This document shows, piece by piece, positions 1 through 8,531 of a stretch of 64,000 nucleotides of DNA. The DNA lies in contig NZ_JAOSLC020000002.1 of assembly GCF_026191475.2 (NCBI RefSeq), positions 186,001-250,000 of the forward strand, read 5' to 3'. The first letter of the stretch is position 1. Each line of letters starts with the position of its first letter. This DNA comes from Polaribacter ponticola (lineage in GTDB: Bacteria; Bacteroidota; Bacteroidia; Flavobacteriales; Flavobacteriaceae). Made by a program: the position numbers and the translations under genes. The notes under the pieces were generated by a model. It had not been told where the DNA came from, made no database searches, and worked only from the letters and a program-made list of their open reading frames with translations.

Positions 1-1408
1 AAACATCTTCTGCAATGGTAATTACATCTTTTACTTTTGGCGCTTTTTCATCAATAAAAACTCCTTTAAATTTATGTATTCTGTTTTTAAAAAGTACAAT
101 CTTTTTACCTTCTTCTAATGAAAAATCAAAAGCAATAAAACCTTCTTTAAATGAAAAAGTATTTGGAGAAGTTGGGTAAATTTTAAATTCTTGAGAACTT
201 CCTTTTCTTTGACTATATAATTGACCATCTTTTAAAGTAATATACCTTAAAGCATCATCGGTAAACTTATAAGTTCCAACCCATTTATTTAGTTGTTCAT
301 TAGTTAACTTTACCACATTATCTTCCGTAACTCTTGGCTTATCAATAGCCAAAGCTGCAATTTCTAAAGCTGCATCTGTTGGAGATTTACAACCGCAATT
401 AGAAAAAAGAATTACATATACATTTTTACTTGGTACAAAAACACCCATAGATAAATAACCAGGTATTGCACCACCATGTTCTATCGTTGCTATGTCGCTA
501 ATCTCATTTAAACTCCAACCATAACCATAATTTATTTTATCTCCATTATTTAATGTATAATTCGTGAATGCCTTATCTATAGTTGATTCTTTCACAAAAA
601 CGTCTCCCGTAATTGCTGTTTGCCATTTTAACATATCATCTACAGTAGACATTACAGAACCTGCTGCATAAGGCAATGTTAAACTTATATATTGAGCATT
701 CGAAAACTCGTCTCTTTTTTGATACCCAGAAGCTCTATTTTTTATCAACTTTGTATGACTTCCAAAATAAGAATTCTTCATATCTATTTTATCAAAAATT
801 CTTTCTTGAAGAAATTTCGCATAAGATAATCCGCTTACTTTTTCGATAATGTATCCTAAAATAAAATACCCAGAATTATTATATTTATACTTTTCTCCAG
901 GATTAAAATCCATTGGTTCGTTTTTAAAGAAATCGATAAATTTTAGAGGAGACTTATCAAGAGTCATCACTTTTCCAAATTCTTGCATAGAGGTATAACT
1001 TTTAATACCAGAAGTATGTGTTAATAAATGATGTATTGTTATTTTTTGACCATTTGTAGGATAATCTGGAATAAATTTAGTGATATCGTCTTCTAAACTT
1101 AATTTACCTTCTTCTAATAACATTAATATTGAAACAGCAGTAAATTGTTTTGTAATAGAACCTACTTCAAAAACATTATTGGGAGTCATATTTACATCTA
1201 ACTCTAAATTTGCTTTCCCAAAAGCTTTACGATAAATAACTTTTCCGTTTTTAGCAACTAGCGCAGCAACACCTGTTTCGTTCTTTTTAAACTGATTATT
1301 AAGTATTTTATCTATTTTAGATTCTAAATTTTGCGCCTTACCTGTATTAATAAAAAATACACAAAGCGCACATAAAACTATTGATTTTAAAAAAGGCAGC
1401 GTTTTCAT
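1..1408 (-). CDS. Serine hydrolase, class C beta-lactamase/DD-peptidase family (3' end outside window)
   Basis: Reading the minus strand from the ATG at 1408 gives an open frame to the window edge (at least 469 codons), so the C-terminus is missing. The protein starts with a signal peptide (MKTLPFLKSIVLCALCVFF, cut near AQ), so it is periplasmic or surface-exposed. The active-site motifs of the penicillin-binding-like serine hydrolases are visible: SITK near residues 84-87 (nucleophile Ser and general-base Lys), YNN near 177, and HGG near 310. The family includes class C beta-lactamases, D-aminopeptidases and esterases; the exact substrate cannot be told. The start was chosen because it begins the signal peptide. 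Confidence 0.85.
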   Translation of the reverse strand, partial: MKTLPFLKSIVLCALCVFFINTGKAQNLESKIDKILNNQFKKNETGVAALVAKNGKVIYRKAFGKANLELDVNMTPNNVFEVGSITKQFTAVSILMLLEEGKLSLEDDITKFIPDYPTNGQKITIHHLLTHTSGIKSYTSMQEFGKVMTLDKSPLKFIDFFKNEPMDFNPGEKYKYNNSGYFILGYIIEKVSGLSYAKFLQERIFDKIDMKNSYFGSHTKLIKNRASGYQKRDEFSNAQYISLTLPYAAGSVMSTVDDMLKWQTAITGDVFVKESTIDKAFTNYTLNNGDKINYGYGWSLNEISDIATIEHGGAIPGYLSMGVFVPSKNVYVILFSNCGCKSPTDAALEIAALAIDKPRVTEDNVVKLTNEQLNKWVGTYKFTDDALRYITLKDGQLYSQRKGSSQEFKIYPTSPNTFSFKEGFIAFDFSLEEGKKIVLFKNRIHKFKGVFIDEKAPKVKDVITIAEDV

Positions 1409-1576
1409 TTAATGGTTTTTTTAAGTTAATTGATTTTTTAATATGACGACATAAAAACCTTTAAGTTACAATTATTCTACCAAAAGCATACATCTATAAA
1501 CTCATTCCTTTTAAATACACTTAAATTACAATTGTATTTATTACAAAAAAACTCAATATGATTTAATTTCTTTAAA

Positions 1577-1584
1577 TATCTTTG
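1577..1584 (+). promoter_or_regulatory. Putative -7 promoter box (TATCTTTG) for the TerC-like gene
   Basis: Exact match to the Bacteroidetes -7 consensus TAnnTTTG, 40 bases before the start codon at 1625. No clear TTG -33 box is seen at the usual distance, so this is a motif match only. Confidence 0.4.
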
Positions 1585-1624
1585 AGCTTGAAATTTTTCA
1601 AAAAAAATAATCAAAAAAAATAGC

Positions 1625-2404
1625 ATGTTAGAAATTGTTTTCACATTAGTAATGTTGGTTTTATTACAAGCCGTTTTAGGTTTCGACAATTTACTATACA
1701 TATCATTAGAATCTAAAAAAGCACCAGAAGCTGCTCAAAAAAAGGTTAGAAAAACTGGAATTTTAATAGCAATCGTTTTAAGGATTGTATTACTATTTGT
1801 ACTTGTTTCTATCATCGATTTTTTCCAAGAACCTTTTTCATTTTTATCTGGCGGAATAAAAGATGTTATAAAATTTGCTTTTAACGGTCATAGTATAATT
1901 GTACTTTTAGGTGGTGGTTTTATAATTTACACAGCTATTAAAGAAATTTGGCACATGATTTCTACTAAAGGATTAGGTGTTGATGATATGGCTACAGAAA
2001 AAAAATCTAAATCTGCAAACGCTGTTATTACTAGTATTGTAATAATGAATTTAGTTTTTTCTTTCGATTCTATTTTAGCTGCAATTGGGCTTACTAGCGA
2101 AATAGAAAGTTCTACAACTGCTTTTATCGTTATGGCAATTGCAATTGTAATTAGTGGTTTATTAATGCTTGTTATGGCAGATAAAATTTCTACATTTTTA
2201 TCTAAAAACAGAATGTACGAGGTATTAGGTTTGTTTATCCTTTTTATAGTGGGAATAATGCTAGTTACAGAAGGTGGTCATTTAGCACACATTAAAATTT
2301 TCGGCGAAGAAATTGTACCAATGAGTAAAACAACATTCTACTTTGTATTAGCCATTTTAATAATTGTAGATATTGTACAAGGTAGATATCAAAAAAATTA
2401 TTAG
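1625..2404 (+). CDS. TerC-family integral membrane protein
   Basis: 259 residues with about seven hydrophobic membrane segments. The N-terminal motif LGFDNLLYISLES and the later MNLVFSFDSILAA carry the conserved acidic residues (FDN, FDS) in membrane segments that typify TerC/YkoY/Alx proteins. Family members are linked to metal (Mn2+) export, tellurite resistance or protection of metal loading at the membrane; the ion moved here is not known. It is a single gene with its own -7 box and a strong terminator behind it, facing the minus-strand block that follows. Confidence 0.85.
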   Translation: MLEIVFTLVMLVLLQAVLGFDNLLYISLESKKAPEAAQKKVRKTGILIAIVLRIVLLFVLVSIIDFFQEPFSFLSGGIKDVIKFAFNGHSIIVLLGGGFIIYTAIKEIWHMISTKGLGVDDMATEKKSKSANAVITSIVIMNLVFSFDSILAAIGLTSEIESSTTAFIVMAIAIVISGLLMLVMADKISTFLSKNRMYEVLGLFILFIVGIMLVTEGGHLAHIKIFGEEIVPMSKTTFYFVLAILIIVDIVQGRYQKNY

Positions 2405-2441
2405 CAGAACAAAACAAATAATGTAATTTGTTTTTTAATAT

Positions 2442-2479
2442 AAAAAAAGTCGTTGTAAATAAATACAACGACTTTTTTT
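2442..2479. terminator. Bidirectional intrinsic terminator
   Basis: Perfect 10-bp stem (agtcgttgta / tacaacgact) with a 6-base loop, flanked by an A tract on the left and a T tract on the right, so it can stop transcription from both sides. It lies between the convergent TerC-like gene and the minus-strand purC block. Confidence 0.85.
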
Positions 2480-2845
2480 ATGGCAATTCAGAAATACTAT
2501 CTTTAATTCTTTGGGATGTAATTTGTAAAATCCTTCTATTTATTTCTGATGAATTTTCTGAATAAAATAAAAATTCATCCTCAGAAAAATGACCAATTAC
2601 AAAACCTAATGTTAAGTTTTTATAATTATTATCAGTTTTAAAAACAGACGATATTCTACTCCTTTTTTCTTTTCTGGTAAAACTATTAAATCGATTTTCC
2701 TTTTTTGTAGATAATTTTTAAAAGAGGCAATTAATAATTGATGCTGCATTTTTACAATAGGTCGAAGTACTTCATTCTGAAATTTTTCTATTTCTGAAGT
2801 TCCTTTATTTACTAAATTTGATAAAACGGGTCTTTCTTTAGTCAT
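2478..2845 (-). CDS. Conserved hypothetical protein, about 122 residues (frameshifted in this sequence)
   Basis: The open frame from 2845 breaks after the motif LPEKKK, but the next frame continues in a protein-like way (RSRISSVFKTDNNYKNLT... ending SELP) to a stop at 2478. The total length (368 bases) is one short of a multiple of three, and the break is at an A6 run in AAGAAAAAAGG that would need A7. The start overlaps the stop of the upstream gene by 8 bases, as in a translationally coupled operon. The protein is soluble, lysine-rich and has no motif I recognise. The stop codon lies inside the A/T tract of the terminator. Confidence 0.6.
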
Positions 2846-3320
2846 TTCCTAATAAATCATCTAACTCTAATTGAAAATCATATTGTAAATCTTCGTGTAA
2901 CTTTTCAATCGCTTTTTTTATCAATTTAATTTGAGAGTTAAAAACATTTTGTAGTCTTTGACTTCTTTTAATTGAAGGTCTAAAATCTTTTAGTTTTCTA
3001 CAGAAATACAATAACAATTCTGCTTCTGTTTCTTTCTTTTTAGAATATCTAATAAATTTCTTTGTGCTTGTTAAAATCTTACGAGCACTTTTTCGAATAT
3101 AGAAAAAACTCTTTGTGTTTATCTCAGAGAACTGCACATCCATTTCATCTTTTATAGATTGTATGTATGCTTCTTCGTTATGAGACTCAAACATTAAATA
3201 CGTGAGTAATTCTTTATTCTCTTTTTTAAACCTTGATAAATGTAAACATAACTCTTTTAACTCACTGGCAGATTTGTGAGTTAATTCGTCTTTTAATTGT
3301 TTTATAGTTACGGCTTTCAT
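2838..3320 (-). CDS. Conserved hypothetical protein (helical, basic)
   Basis: 160 residues, mostly charged and predicted alpha-helical, with no signal peptide or membrane segment. It starts on TAATG, sharing one base with the purC stop, and overlaps the following small gene by 8 bases, so the three genes are very likely one transcript. I do not recognise a domain. The link to purC may be only positional. Confidence 0.7.
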   Translation of the reverse strand: MKAVTIKQLKDELTHKSASELKELCLHLSRFKKENKELLTYLMFESHNEEAYIQSIKDEMDVQFSEINTKSFFYIRKSARKILTSTKKFIRYSKKKETEAELLLYFCRKLKDFRPSIKRSQRLQNVFNSQIKLIKKAIEKLHEDLQYDFQLELDDLLGND

Positions 3321-4264
3321 TAAGCTAGAAAATCCAAAACGTTTTTTTCGATTCTATTAATCACATTTTCTGTAGAAGCTTTTACAAACTTTTCTCCAGT
3401 AATCTGTTCATATAACTCTATATATCTGTTAGAAATTTCAATTACTTTTTCTTCAGACATTGCTGGTATTTGTTGCCCTTCTAATCCTTGAAAACCATTT
3501 TCAATTAACCATTGGCGCACAAACTCTTTAGATAATTGTTTTTGAGCTTCTCCTTTATCTTGTCTTTCTTGATATCCTTCTGCATAAAAATAACGAGAAG
3601 AATCTGGCGTATGAATTTCATCAATTAAAACAATTTTACCTTCTTTTGTTTTACCAAATTCATATTTAGTATCAACCAAAATTAAGCCACGTTTTGCAGC
3701 AATTTCTGTTCCTCTAGCAAATAATTTACGCGTATAATCTTCAAGAATTAAATAATCTTCTTCAGATACTATTTGGTTTGCTAAAATAGCTTCTCTTGTA
3801 ATATCTTCGTCATGATCTCCATTATCTGCCTTTGTAGATGGCGTAATAATTGGTGTTGGAAATTTATCATTTTCTTTTAACCCTTCTGCCATTTCTACAC
3901 CACATAAAACTCTTTTACCTGCTTTATACTCACGTGCTGCATGACCAGACATATAACCTCTAATTACCATTTCTACTTTAAAAGGATCGCATAAATGACC
4001 AACAGCTACGTTTTCATCAGGATTTGCAATTAACCAATTAGGAACAATATCTGCTGTATCATTCATCATTTTTGTTGCAATCTGATTTAAAATCTGACCT
4101 TTAAACGGAATCTGACTTGGCAAAATAACATCGAAAGCAGATAATCTATCTGTTGCAATCATTACCAAAAGATCGTTATTTATATTGTAAACCTCTCTTA
4201 CTTTTCCTTTATAAATAGACTTCTGATTTGGAAACTGAAAATTGGTATCGTTAATTGTATTCAT
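3320..4264 (-). CDS. purC: Phosphoribosylaminoimidazole-succinocarboxamide synthase (SAICAR synthetase)
   Basis: 314 residues, full length for the longer PurC type. It joins CAIR and aspartate with ATP to give SAICAR in de novo purine synthesis in the cytoplasm. The nucleotide-binding start [11 protein letters not shown], the [10 protein letters not shown] segment, the [10 protein letters not shown] motif and [11 protein letters not shown] near the active site are all present. It heads the minus-strand cluster followed by two small coupled genes of unknown function. Confidence 0.97.
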   Translation of the reverse strand: MNTINDTNFQFPNQKSIYKGKVREVYNINNDLLVMIATDRLSAFDVILPSQIPFKGQILNQIATKMMNDTADIVPNWLIANPDENVAVGHLCDPFKVEMVIRGYMSGHAAREYKAGKRVLCGVEMAEGLKENDKFPTPIITPSTKADNGDHDEDITREAILANQIVSEEDYLILEDYTRKLFARGTEIAAKRGLILVDTKYEFGKTKEGKIVLIDEIHTPDSSRYFYAEGYQERQDKGEAQKQLSKEFVRQWLIENGFQGLEGQQIPAMSEEKVIEISNRYIELYEQITGEKFVKASTENVINRIEKNVLDFLA

Positions 4265-4304
4265 TTGTTATGTTGTTGTTTGCGCAAAAATAAACTTTCC
4301 TAAT

Positions 4305-4925
4305 TTATTTCTTTTTGTTTTCTAAAATTTTTATTTGCTTCAAATTATCTGCAATTGGTGTAACCGTCATTACTTTTTCTCCTGGTATAAAATAAAAGAA
4401 ATAAGCCGAATTTTGCCCTACTTTTTTAACATCTAATTTTGTATTGTCTTTAAAAATTAAAGAATAATTTGGCACAATCTCTTCTTTGGTTAACTTTTGC
4501 TTTGTTCCAATTCCCATACCTGTTCTCATAGAAATAAATAAAAGAAAAAATAGAAACATCATCCCTTGCGGATTGTTCTTTTTCTTTTCTAATTCGGCAT
4601 ATTTTTTATCCCATTTTTCTATGTTGTACATTTTTCTGTACCACTTTTTAACTCTTAAGTAAGCGTATAATTTAAACATCCATTTAGAAAAGTACATTTG
4701 CATTAACCAAAACATTAAAATAAGAAAAATAGAAATTTTCCAATTATTTGTTAATAAACTAATTGGAGATATTAAAGCATCTAAAATTGTTGTATAATTT
4801 AAGTAAGAAACACCAAAAATTCCATAAAAAATAGCATCACTTACAATACCTAAAATAATAAGATATAAATAACCTATATAAAAATAATCTTGTAAGCCTA
4901 GTTTCTCTTTTTCAATTTTTATCAT
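4305..4925 (-). CDS. Hypothetical membrane protein
   Basis: 206 residues. There are about four hydrophobic segments (near residues 15-37, 40-60, 62-82 and 122-136), with a basic, charged loop between the last two and a soluble C-terminal part of about 70 residues. The start overlaps the phoH stop by 4 bases (ATGA), indicating co-transcription and translational coupling with phoH. No family is recognised. Confidence 0.75.
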   Translation of the reverse strand: MIKIEKEKLGLQDYFYIGYLYLIILGIVSDAIFYGIFGVSYLNYTTILDALISPISLLTNNWKISIFLILMFWLMQMYFSKWMFKLYAYLRVKKWYRKMYNIEKWDKKYAELEKKKNNPQGMMFLFFLLFISMRTGMGIGTKQKLTKEEIVPNYSLIFKDNTKLDVKKVGQNSAYFFYFIPGEKVMTVTPIADNLKQIKILENKKK

Positions 4926-5875
4926 TCTGTTTCTATACTTTTATAAGCACTAATAATTTTACGAACCAACCTGTGTCTAACCACATCTTTGTCATCTAAA
5001 TATACTTGAGCAATTCCGTTAATATCTTTTAGAGCTAATAAAGATTCTTTTAAACCCGAAACTTGTTTTCTTGGTAAATCTATTTGACCAGGATCTCCAG
5101 TAATTATAAACTTAGCACTTTTACCCATTCTTGTTAAAAACATTTTCATTTGATTATGAGTCGTATTTTGTGCTTCATCTAAAATTACAAACGCATTGTC
5201 TAAAGTTCTACCTCGCATAAATGCCAAAGGTGCAATCTGTATTACTCCTTTTTCTATAAACGACTCTAATTTTTCATGCGGAATCATATCTCTTAGCGCA
5301 TCATATAAAGGTTGCATATAAGGATCTAATTTCTCTTTTAAATCTCCTGGTAAAAACCCTAAATTTTCACCAGATTCTACAGCAGGTCTTGTTAAAATTA
5401 TTCTTCTAACTTCCTTTTCTTTTAATGCTTTTACAGCAAGTGCAACCGCCGTATATGTTTTTCCTGTTCCTGCTGGTCCTACCGCAAATAACATATCGTT
5501 CTTATTCATTAACGATACCATTTTACGTTGATTTTCTGTCTGTGGCTTAATTAACTTACCGCCAACACCATGCACTAGAATGTCTTTTATACTTTTAGCA
5601 TTATTTGCTTTTTCTTCATTTCCGTTAGAAGTTAAAATTTGCTCAATGCTATTTTCATCTAAGTTATTATATCTATTAAAATACTTTATTAAACGTTCTA
5701 AACGAACCTCAAATTCATCTAAAATTTCTGCTTCACCATAAATTTTTAATTTAGAGCCTCTTGCAACAATTTTAATTTTTGGAAAGTATTTTTTTAATTG
5801 TTCTATAGTACTATTGTGTGCTCCAAAGAAATCTTTTGGGTTAATTTCTGTTAACTCTATAATGCGTTCGTTCAA
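4922..5875 (-). CDS. phoH: PhoH-family ATPase
   Basis: 317 residues. The N-terminal part (1-100) matches the usual PhoH-like N-terminal region. A P-loop GPAGTGKT is at 133-140, and a Walker B FVILDEAQNTT and the sensor-like ITGDPGQIDLP follow. PhoH/YbeZ proteins are cytoplasmic ATPases tied to RNA metabolism, and in many bacteria they act with the RNase YbeY. It is transcribed away from the SAM hydrolase gene, with a 128-base divergent promoter region between them. Confidence 0.92.
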   Translation of the reverse strand: MNERIIELTEINPKDFFGAHNSTIEQLKKYFPKIKIVARGSKLKIYGEAEILDEFEVRLERLIKYFNRYNNLDENSIEQILTSNGNEEKANNAKSIKDILVHGVGGKLIKPQTENQRKMVSLMNKNDMLFAVGPAGTGKTYTAVALAVKALKEKEVRRIILTRPAVESGENLGFLPGDLKEKLDPYMQPLYDALRDMIPHEKLESFIEKGVIQIAPLAFMRGRTLDNAFVILDEAQNTTHNQMKMFLTRMGKSAKFIITGDPGQIDLPRKQVSGLKESLLALKDINGIAQVYLDDKDVVRHRLVRKIISAYKSIETE

Positions 5876-5945
5876 ATGTTTAATCTATTAGAAAGTTAGT
5901 AATAATTATTAAATTAAAAATAGTAATTAAAACTAGTAAATTGAT

Positions 5946-5953
5946 TAGATTTG
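5946..5953 (+). promoter_or_regulatory. Putative -7 promoter box (TAGATTTG) for the SAM hydrolase gene
   Basis: Exact TAnnTTTG match 50 bases before the start at 6004, in the divergent region between phoH and this gene. No convincing -33 TTG box is visible. Confidence 0.4.
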
Positions 5954-6003
5954 CTTAAAATATTCAAGAACTTTTACACAACTAATTAACAGCAAAAAAA
6001 TTA

Positions 6004-6864
6004 ATGTCTTTTATTACATTAACTACAGATTTCGGAACGAAAGACCACTTTGTTGGAGCGGTTAAAGGCGCCATTTATTCTGAACTTGCTGATGCTAAAA
6101 TAGTTGACATAACTCATGAAATAACGCCGTTTAATATTACGGAAACTGCTTATATTTTAAAAAATTCTTACAAAAGTTTTCCTGAAGGAACCATACATAT
6201 TGTTGGTGTAGACTCTGAGTTAAGTGCAGATAATAAGCATATTGCCATTGAATTAGACAATCACTTTTTTGTATGTCCAGATAACGGATTAATCTCAATG
6301 ATTGCTTCAGAAATTCAACCTAAAAAGATTGTAGAAATTAATATTCACGATCGTGTAGAAAGTAGTTTTCCTGTTTTAGATGTTTTTGTACAAGTTGCAT
6401 GTTTTATTGCTCGCGGAGGAAACTTAACTGTAATTGGTAAAGAAATATATGAGTTTAAAAAACTTGTAGAAATACAACCTAAAGTAAACCAAACACAAAC
6501 ACAGATTATTGGTGGTGTTTTATATATAGATAATTACGGAAATGTAATTACAAACATTAGTAAAAAAATGTTTAACGATGTTGGTAAAGGAAGAAGTTTT
6601 AAAATAAATGCTTCGCGCTATTCATTTACCAAAATATTTAATAAGTACAACGAAATTATTGGAAAAGATGCTAAAGACTCTATGCAATTTGATGGAGAAA
6701 AACTAGCACTTTTTAATTCTGCTGGTTTTTTAGAAATTTCTATCTACAGAAGCAACTTAGATACTGTTGGTGGCGCATCAACCTTACTAGGCTTAGAATA
6801 TAGAGATCAAATAATTATTGATTTTTTTACAGAATCTAAACCAGAATACACGCCTTTAACCTAA
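6004..6864 (+). CDS. S-adenosyl-L-methionine hydrolase (adenosine-forming), DUF62 family
   Basis: 286 residues, full length for the SAM hydroxide adenosyltransferase family, which is related to fluorinase and chlorinase. These enzymes split SAM with water or hydroxide into adenosine and methionine. Family signatures are present: the start ITLTTDFGTKDHFVGAVKG with its catalytic Asp, IVDITHEITPF, the VGVDSEL segment and CPDNGLIS. The substrate-determining loop of halogenases is not apparent, so hydrolysis is the likely activity. It is followed 4 bases later by a small monooxygenase-like gene, probably in one transcript. Confidence 0.92.
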   Translation: MSFITLTTDFGTKDHFVGAVKGAIYSELADAKIVDITHEITPFNITETAYILKNSYKSFPEGTIHIVGVDSELSADNKHIAIELDNHFFVCPDNGLISMIASEIQPKKIVEINIHDRVESSFPVLDVFVQVACFIARGGNLTVIGKEIYEFKKLVEIQPKVNQTQTQIIGGVLYIDNYGNVITNISKKMFNDVGKGRSFKINASRYSFTKIFNKYNEIIGKDAKDSMQFDGEKLALFNSAGFLEISIYRSNLDTVGGASTLLGLEYRDQIIIDFFTESKPEYTPLT

Positions 6865-6868
6865 AAAT

Positions 6869-7165
6869 ATGTTTGTTAGAATCGTTAAAATGAGTTTGCA
6901 CACAAAGCACATTGCAGAATTTAGAGAAATGTTTGATGAGAAAAAACATTTTATTAGAAACTCTGAAGGTTGTAAATTATTAGAATTATACCAAGACAAA
7001 CAAAACCCAGAAATATTTTTTACCTATTCTTATTGGGAAAAAGAAAGTAATCTAGAAAACTATAGAAACTCTGAGTTATTTAAAAACGTTTGGGCAAAAA
7101 CCAAAACGTTTTTTAATGACAAACCATACGCTTGGAGTGTAGACAAAAAAATAAGTTTAAATTAA
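6869..7165 (+). CDS. Antibiotic biosynthesis monooxygenase (ABM) fold protein
   Basis: 98 residues with the ABM dimeric alpha/beta-barrel pattern: an N-terminal strand MFVRIVKMSL, a helix, then the family motif ..FFTYSYWEKESNLENYRNS..F.. with the conserved Trp. Relatives include quinol monooxygenases, and some only bind ligands. It starts 4 bases after the SAM hydrolase and ends 3 bases before the GNAT gene, so the three are likely co-transcribed. Confidence 0.82.
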   Translation: MFVRIVKMSLHTKHIAEFREMFDEKKHFIRNSEGCKLLELYQDKQNPEIFFTYSYWEKESNLENYRNSELFKNVWAKTKTFFNDKPYAWSVDKKISLN

Positions 7166-7168
7166 TAT

Positions 7169-7708
7169 ATGAGCCACAATTTTACACCTTTTCCTGTTTT
7201 AGAAACAGAAAGATTAACATTAAGAGAATTAAATTTAGATGATGCTAAAGCTATCTTTGGATTAAGAACCAACAAAGAAGTAAATGAGTTTATCGACAGA
7301 AAAGTACCAAGAAACCTTTCTGAAGCTAGAGCATTTATAGACCTAATTTCTAAACTTACTTTAAATAATGTAGGTATTTTTTGGGTAATAGAATCTAAAA
7401 GTAATCATCAATTAATGGGTACAATTGGTTTGCGTCATTTTGATGATGAAGACGAAGAGGATTATGCAGAAATTGGTTATGAAATAGATCCTAATTACCA
7501 ACAAAAAGGGTTTATGAGCGAAGCTTTTGATGCTGTTATAGAATACGGTTTTCAAAATTTAGGGTTAAAAAACATTGAAGCCTATACACATTATAATAAT
7601 GAAGCTTCTATTGCGTTGTTAGAGAAACAAAACTTTGTTTTGCATCCAGAGAGAAGAGATGAAGGTTTTGAAAACAACCGTAGTTATAGATTGGAAGTTA
7701 GCAGTTAG
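7169..7708 (+). CDS. GNAT N-acetyltransferase, RimJ/RimL type
   Basis: 179 residues. The start is typical of the ribosomal-protein and amino-acid acetyltransferase group (LETERLTLRELNLDDA), with the acetyl-CoA binding region DPNYQQKGFMSEAFDAV (Q/RxxGxG/A-like) near 110-125 and ASIALLEKQNFV near the C-terminus. It transfers acetyl from acetyl-CoA to an unknown amine. It is the last gene of the block, followed by a strong hairpin. Confidence 0.88.
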   Translation: MSHNFTPFPVLETERLTLRELNLDDAKAIFGLRTNKEVNEFIDRKVPRNLSEARAFIDLISKLTLNNVGIFWVIESKSNHQLMGTIGLRHFDDEDEEDYAEIGYEIDPNYQQKGFMSEAFDAVIEYGFQNLGLKNIEAYTHYNNEASIALLEKQNFVLHPERRDEGFENNRSYRLEVSS

Positions 7709-7744
7709 TAAAAAGAAACCTCTCTAAATAATTAACGACAATTT

Positions 7745-7789
7745 AAAATTTGTTCTTTCTGTCAAAAAAAGTTAGAAAGAACAAATTTT
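7745..7789 (+). terminator. Intrinsic terminator, 16-bp stem
   Basis: Arms 7745-7760 and 7774-7789 are perfect inverted repeats (aaaatttgttctttct) with a 13-base loop and a T-rich end. It separates the GNAT gene from gldF. Confidence 0.8.
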
Positions 7790-7811
7790 TAAAAATAATA
7801 TTAAAAACACT

Positions 7812-8531
7812 TTGAAAGCAATTTTAAAAAAAGAATTTAATTCATTTTTTGCGTCACCAATAGCCTATTTAGTTATTGGTGTTTTTTTGTTGATAAACGG
7901 TTTATTCCTTTTTATTTTTAATGATGATTTTAATATTTTAAATGCAGGTTTTGCAGATGTAACTCCGTTTTTTTATTTAGCACCTTGGGTTTTTCTATTC
8001 CTGATTCCGGCAATAACAATGAAAAGTTTTGCTGATGAATTTAACACTGGAACCATAGAGCTTTTAAAAACAAAACCAATTTCTGATTGGCAAATTGTTT
8101 TAGGCAAATTTTGGGCTTCGCTGCTATTAGTTTGTAGTGCCATCGTTCCTACTTTTATATATGTTTTTTCCGTTTATAAATTAGGAAAACCAATTGGAAA
8201 CATAGATTTTGGCAGCACAATTGGTTCTTATATTGGTTTACTTTTTTTAGCTGCAACTTATACATCTATTGGTTTGTTTACTTCTACTTTATCTAAAAAT
8301 CAAATAGTCGCTTTTATATTAGGTGTATTTATCACGTTTTTTCTTTTCTACGGATTTGATGCAATTGCAACTTCTTTTGGAGATAGTAGTTTAACGATTC
8401 AACAACTAGGAATTAACGAACATTTTAAAAGCATTTCTAGAGGTGTAATTGATACTAGAGATATTATTTACTTTTTAAGCGTAACTTTTTTCTTTTTATT
8501 CATAACTAAAACACGTTTAGATAATGAATAA
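7812..8531 (+). CDS. gldF: Gliding motility ABC transporter permease GldF
   Basis: 239 residues with six hydrophobic segments. The ABC-2 permease pattern includes the conserved ITMKSFADEFNTGTIELL segment. GldF forms a membrane ABC transporter with GldG and the ATPase GldA, which is not in this window, and is needed for gliding in many Flavobacteriia. The start is TTG; there is no in-frame ATG close by, and the protein begins at the conserved MKAILKKEF. It overlaps gldG by 8 bases. Confidence 0.95.
   Translation: MKAILKKEFNSFFASPIAYLVIGVFLLINGLFLFIFNDDFNILNAGFADVTPFFYLAPWVFLFLIPAITMKSFADEFNTGTIELLKTKPISDWQIVLGKFWASLLLVCSAIVPTFIYVFSVYKLGKPIGNIDFGSTIGSYIGLLFLAATYTSIGLFTSTLSKNQIVAFILGVFITFFLFYGFDAIATSFGDSSLTIQQLGINEHFKSISRGVIDTRDIIYFLSVTFFFLFITKTRLDNE

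Noticed and set aside
1477..1701. 74-codon minus-strand open frame at the promoter and 5' end of the TerC-like gene
   Set aside because: It overlaps the promoter and start of a clear gene on the other strand and has no protein-like features.
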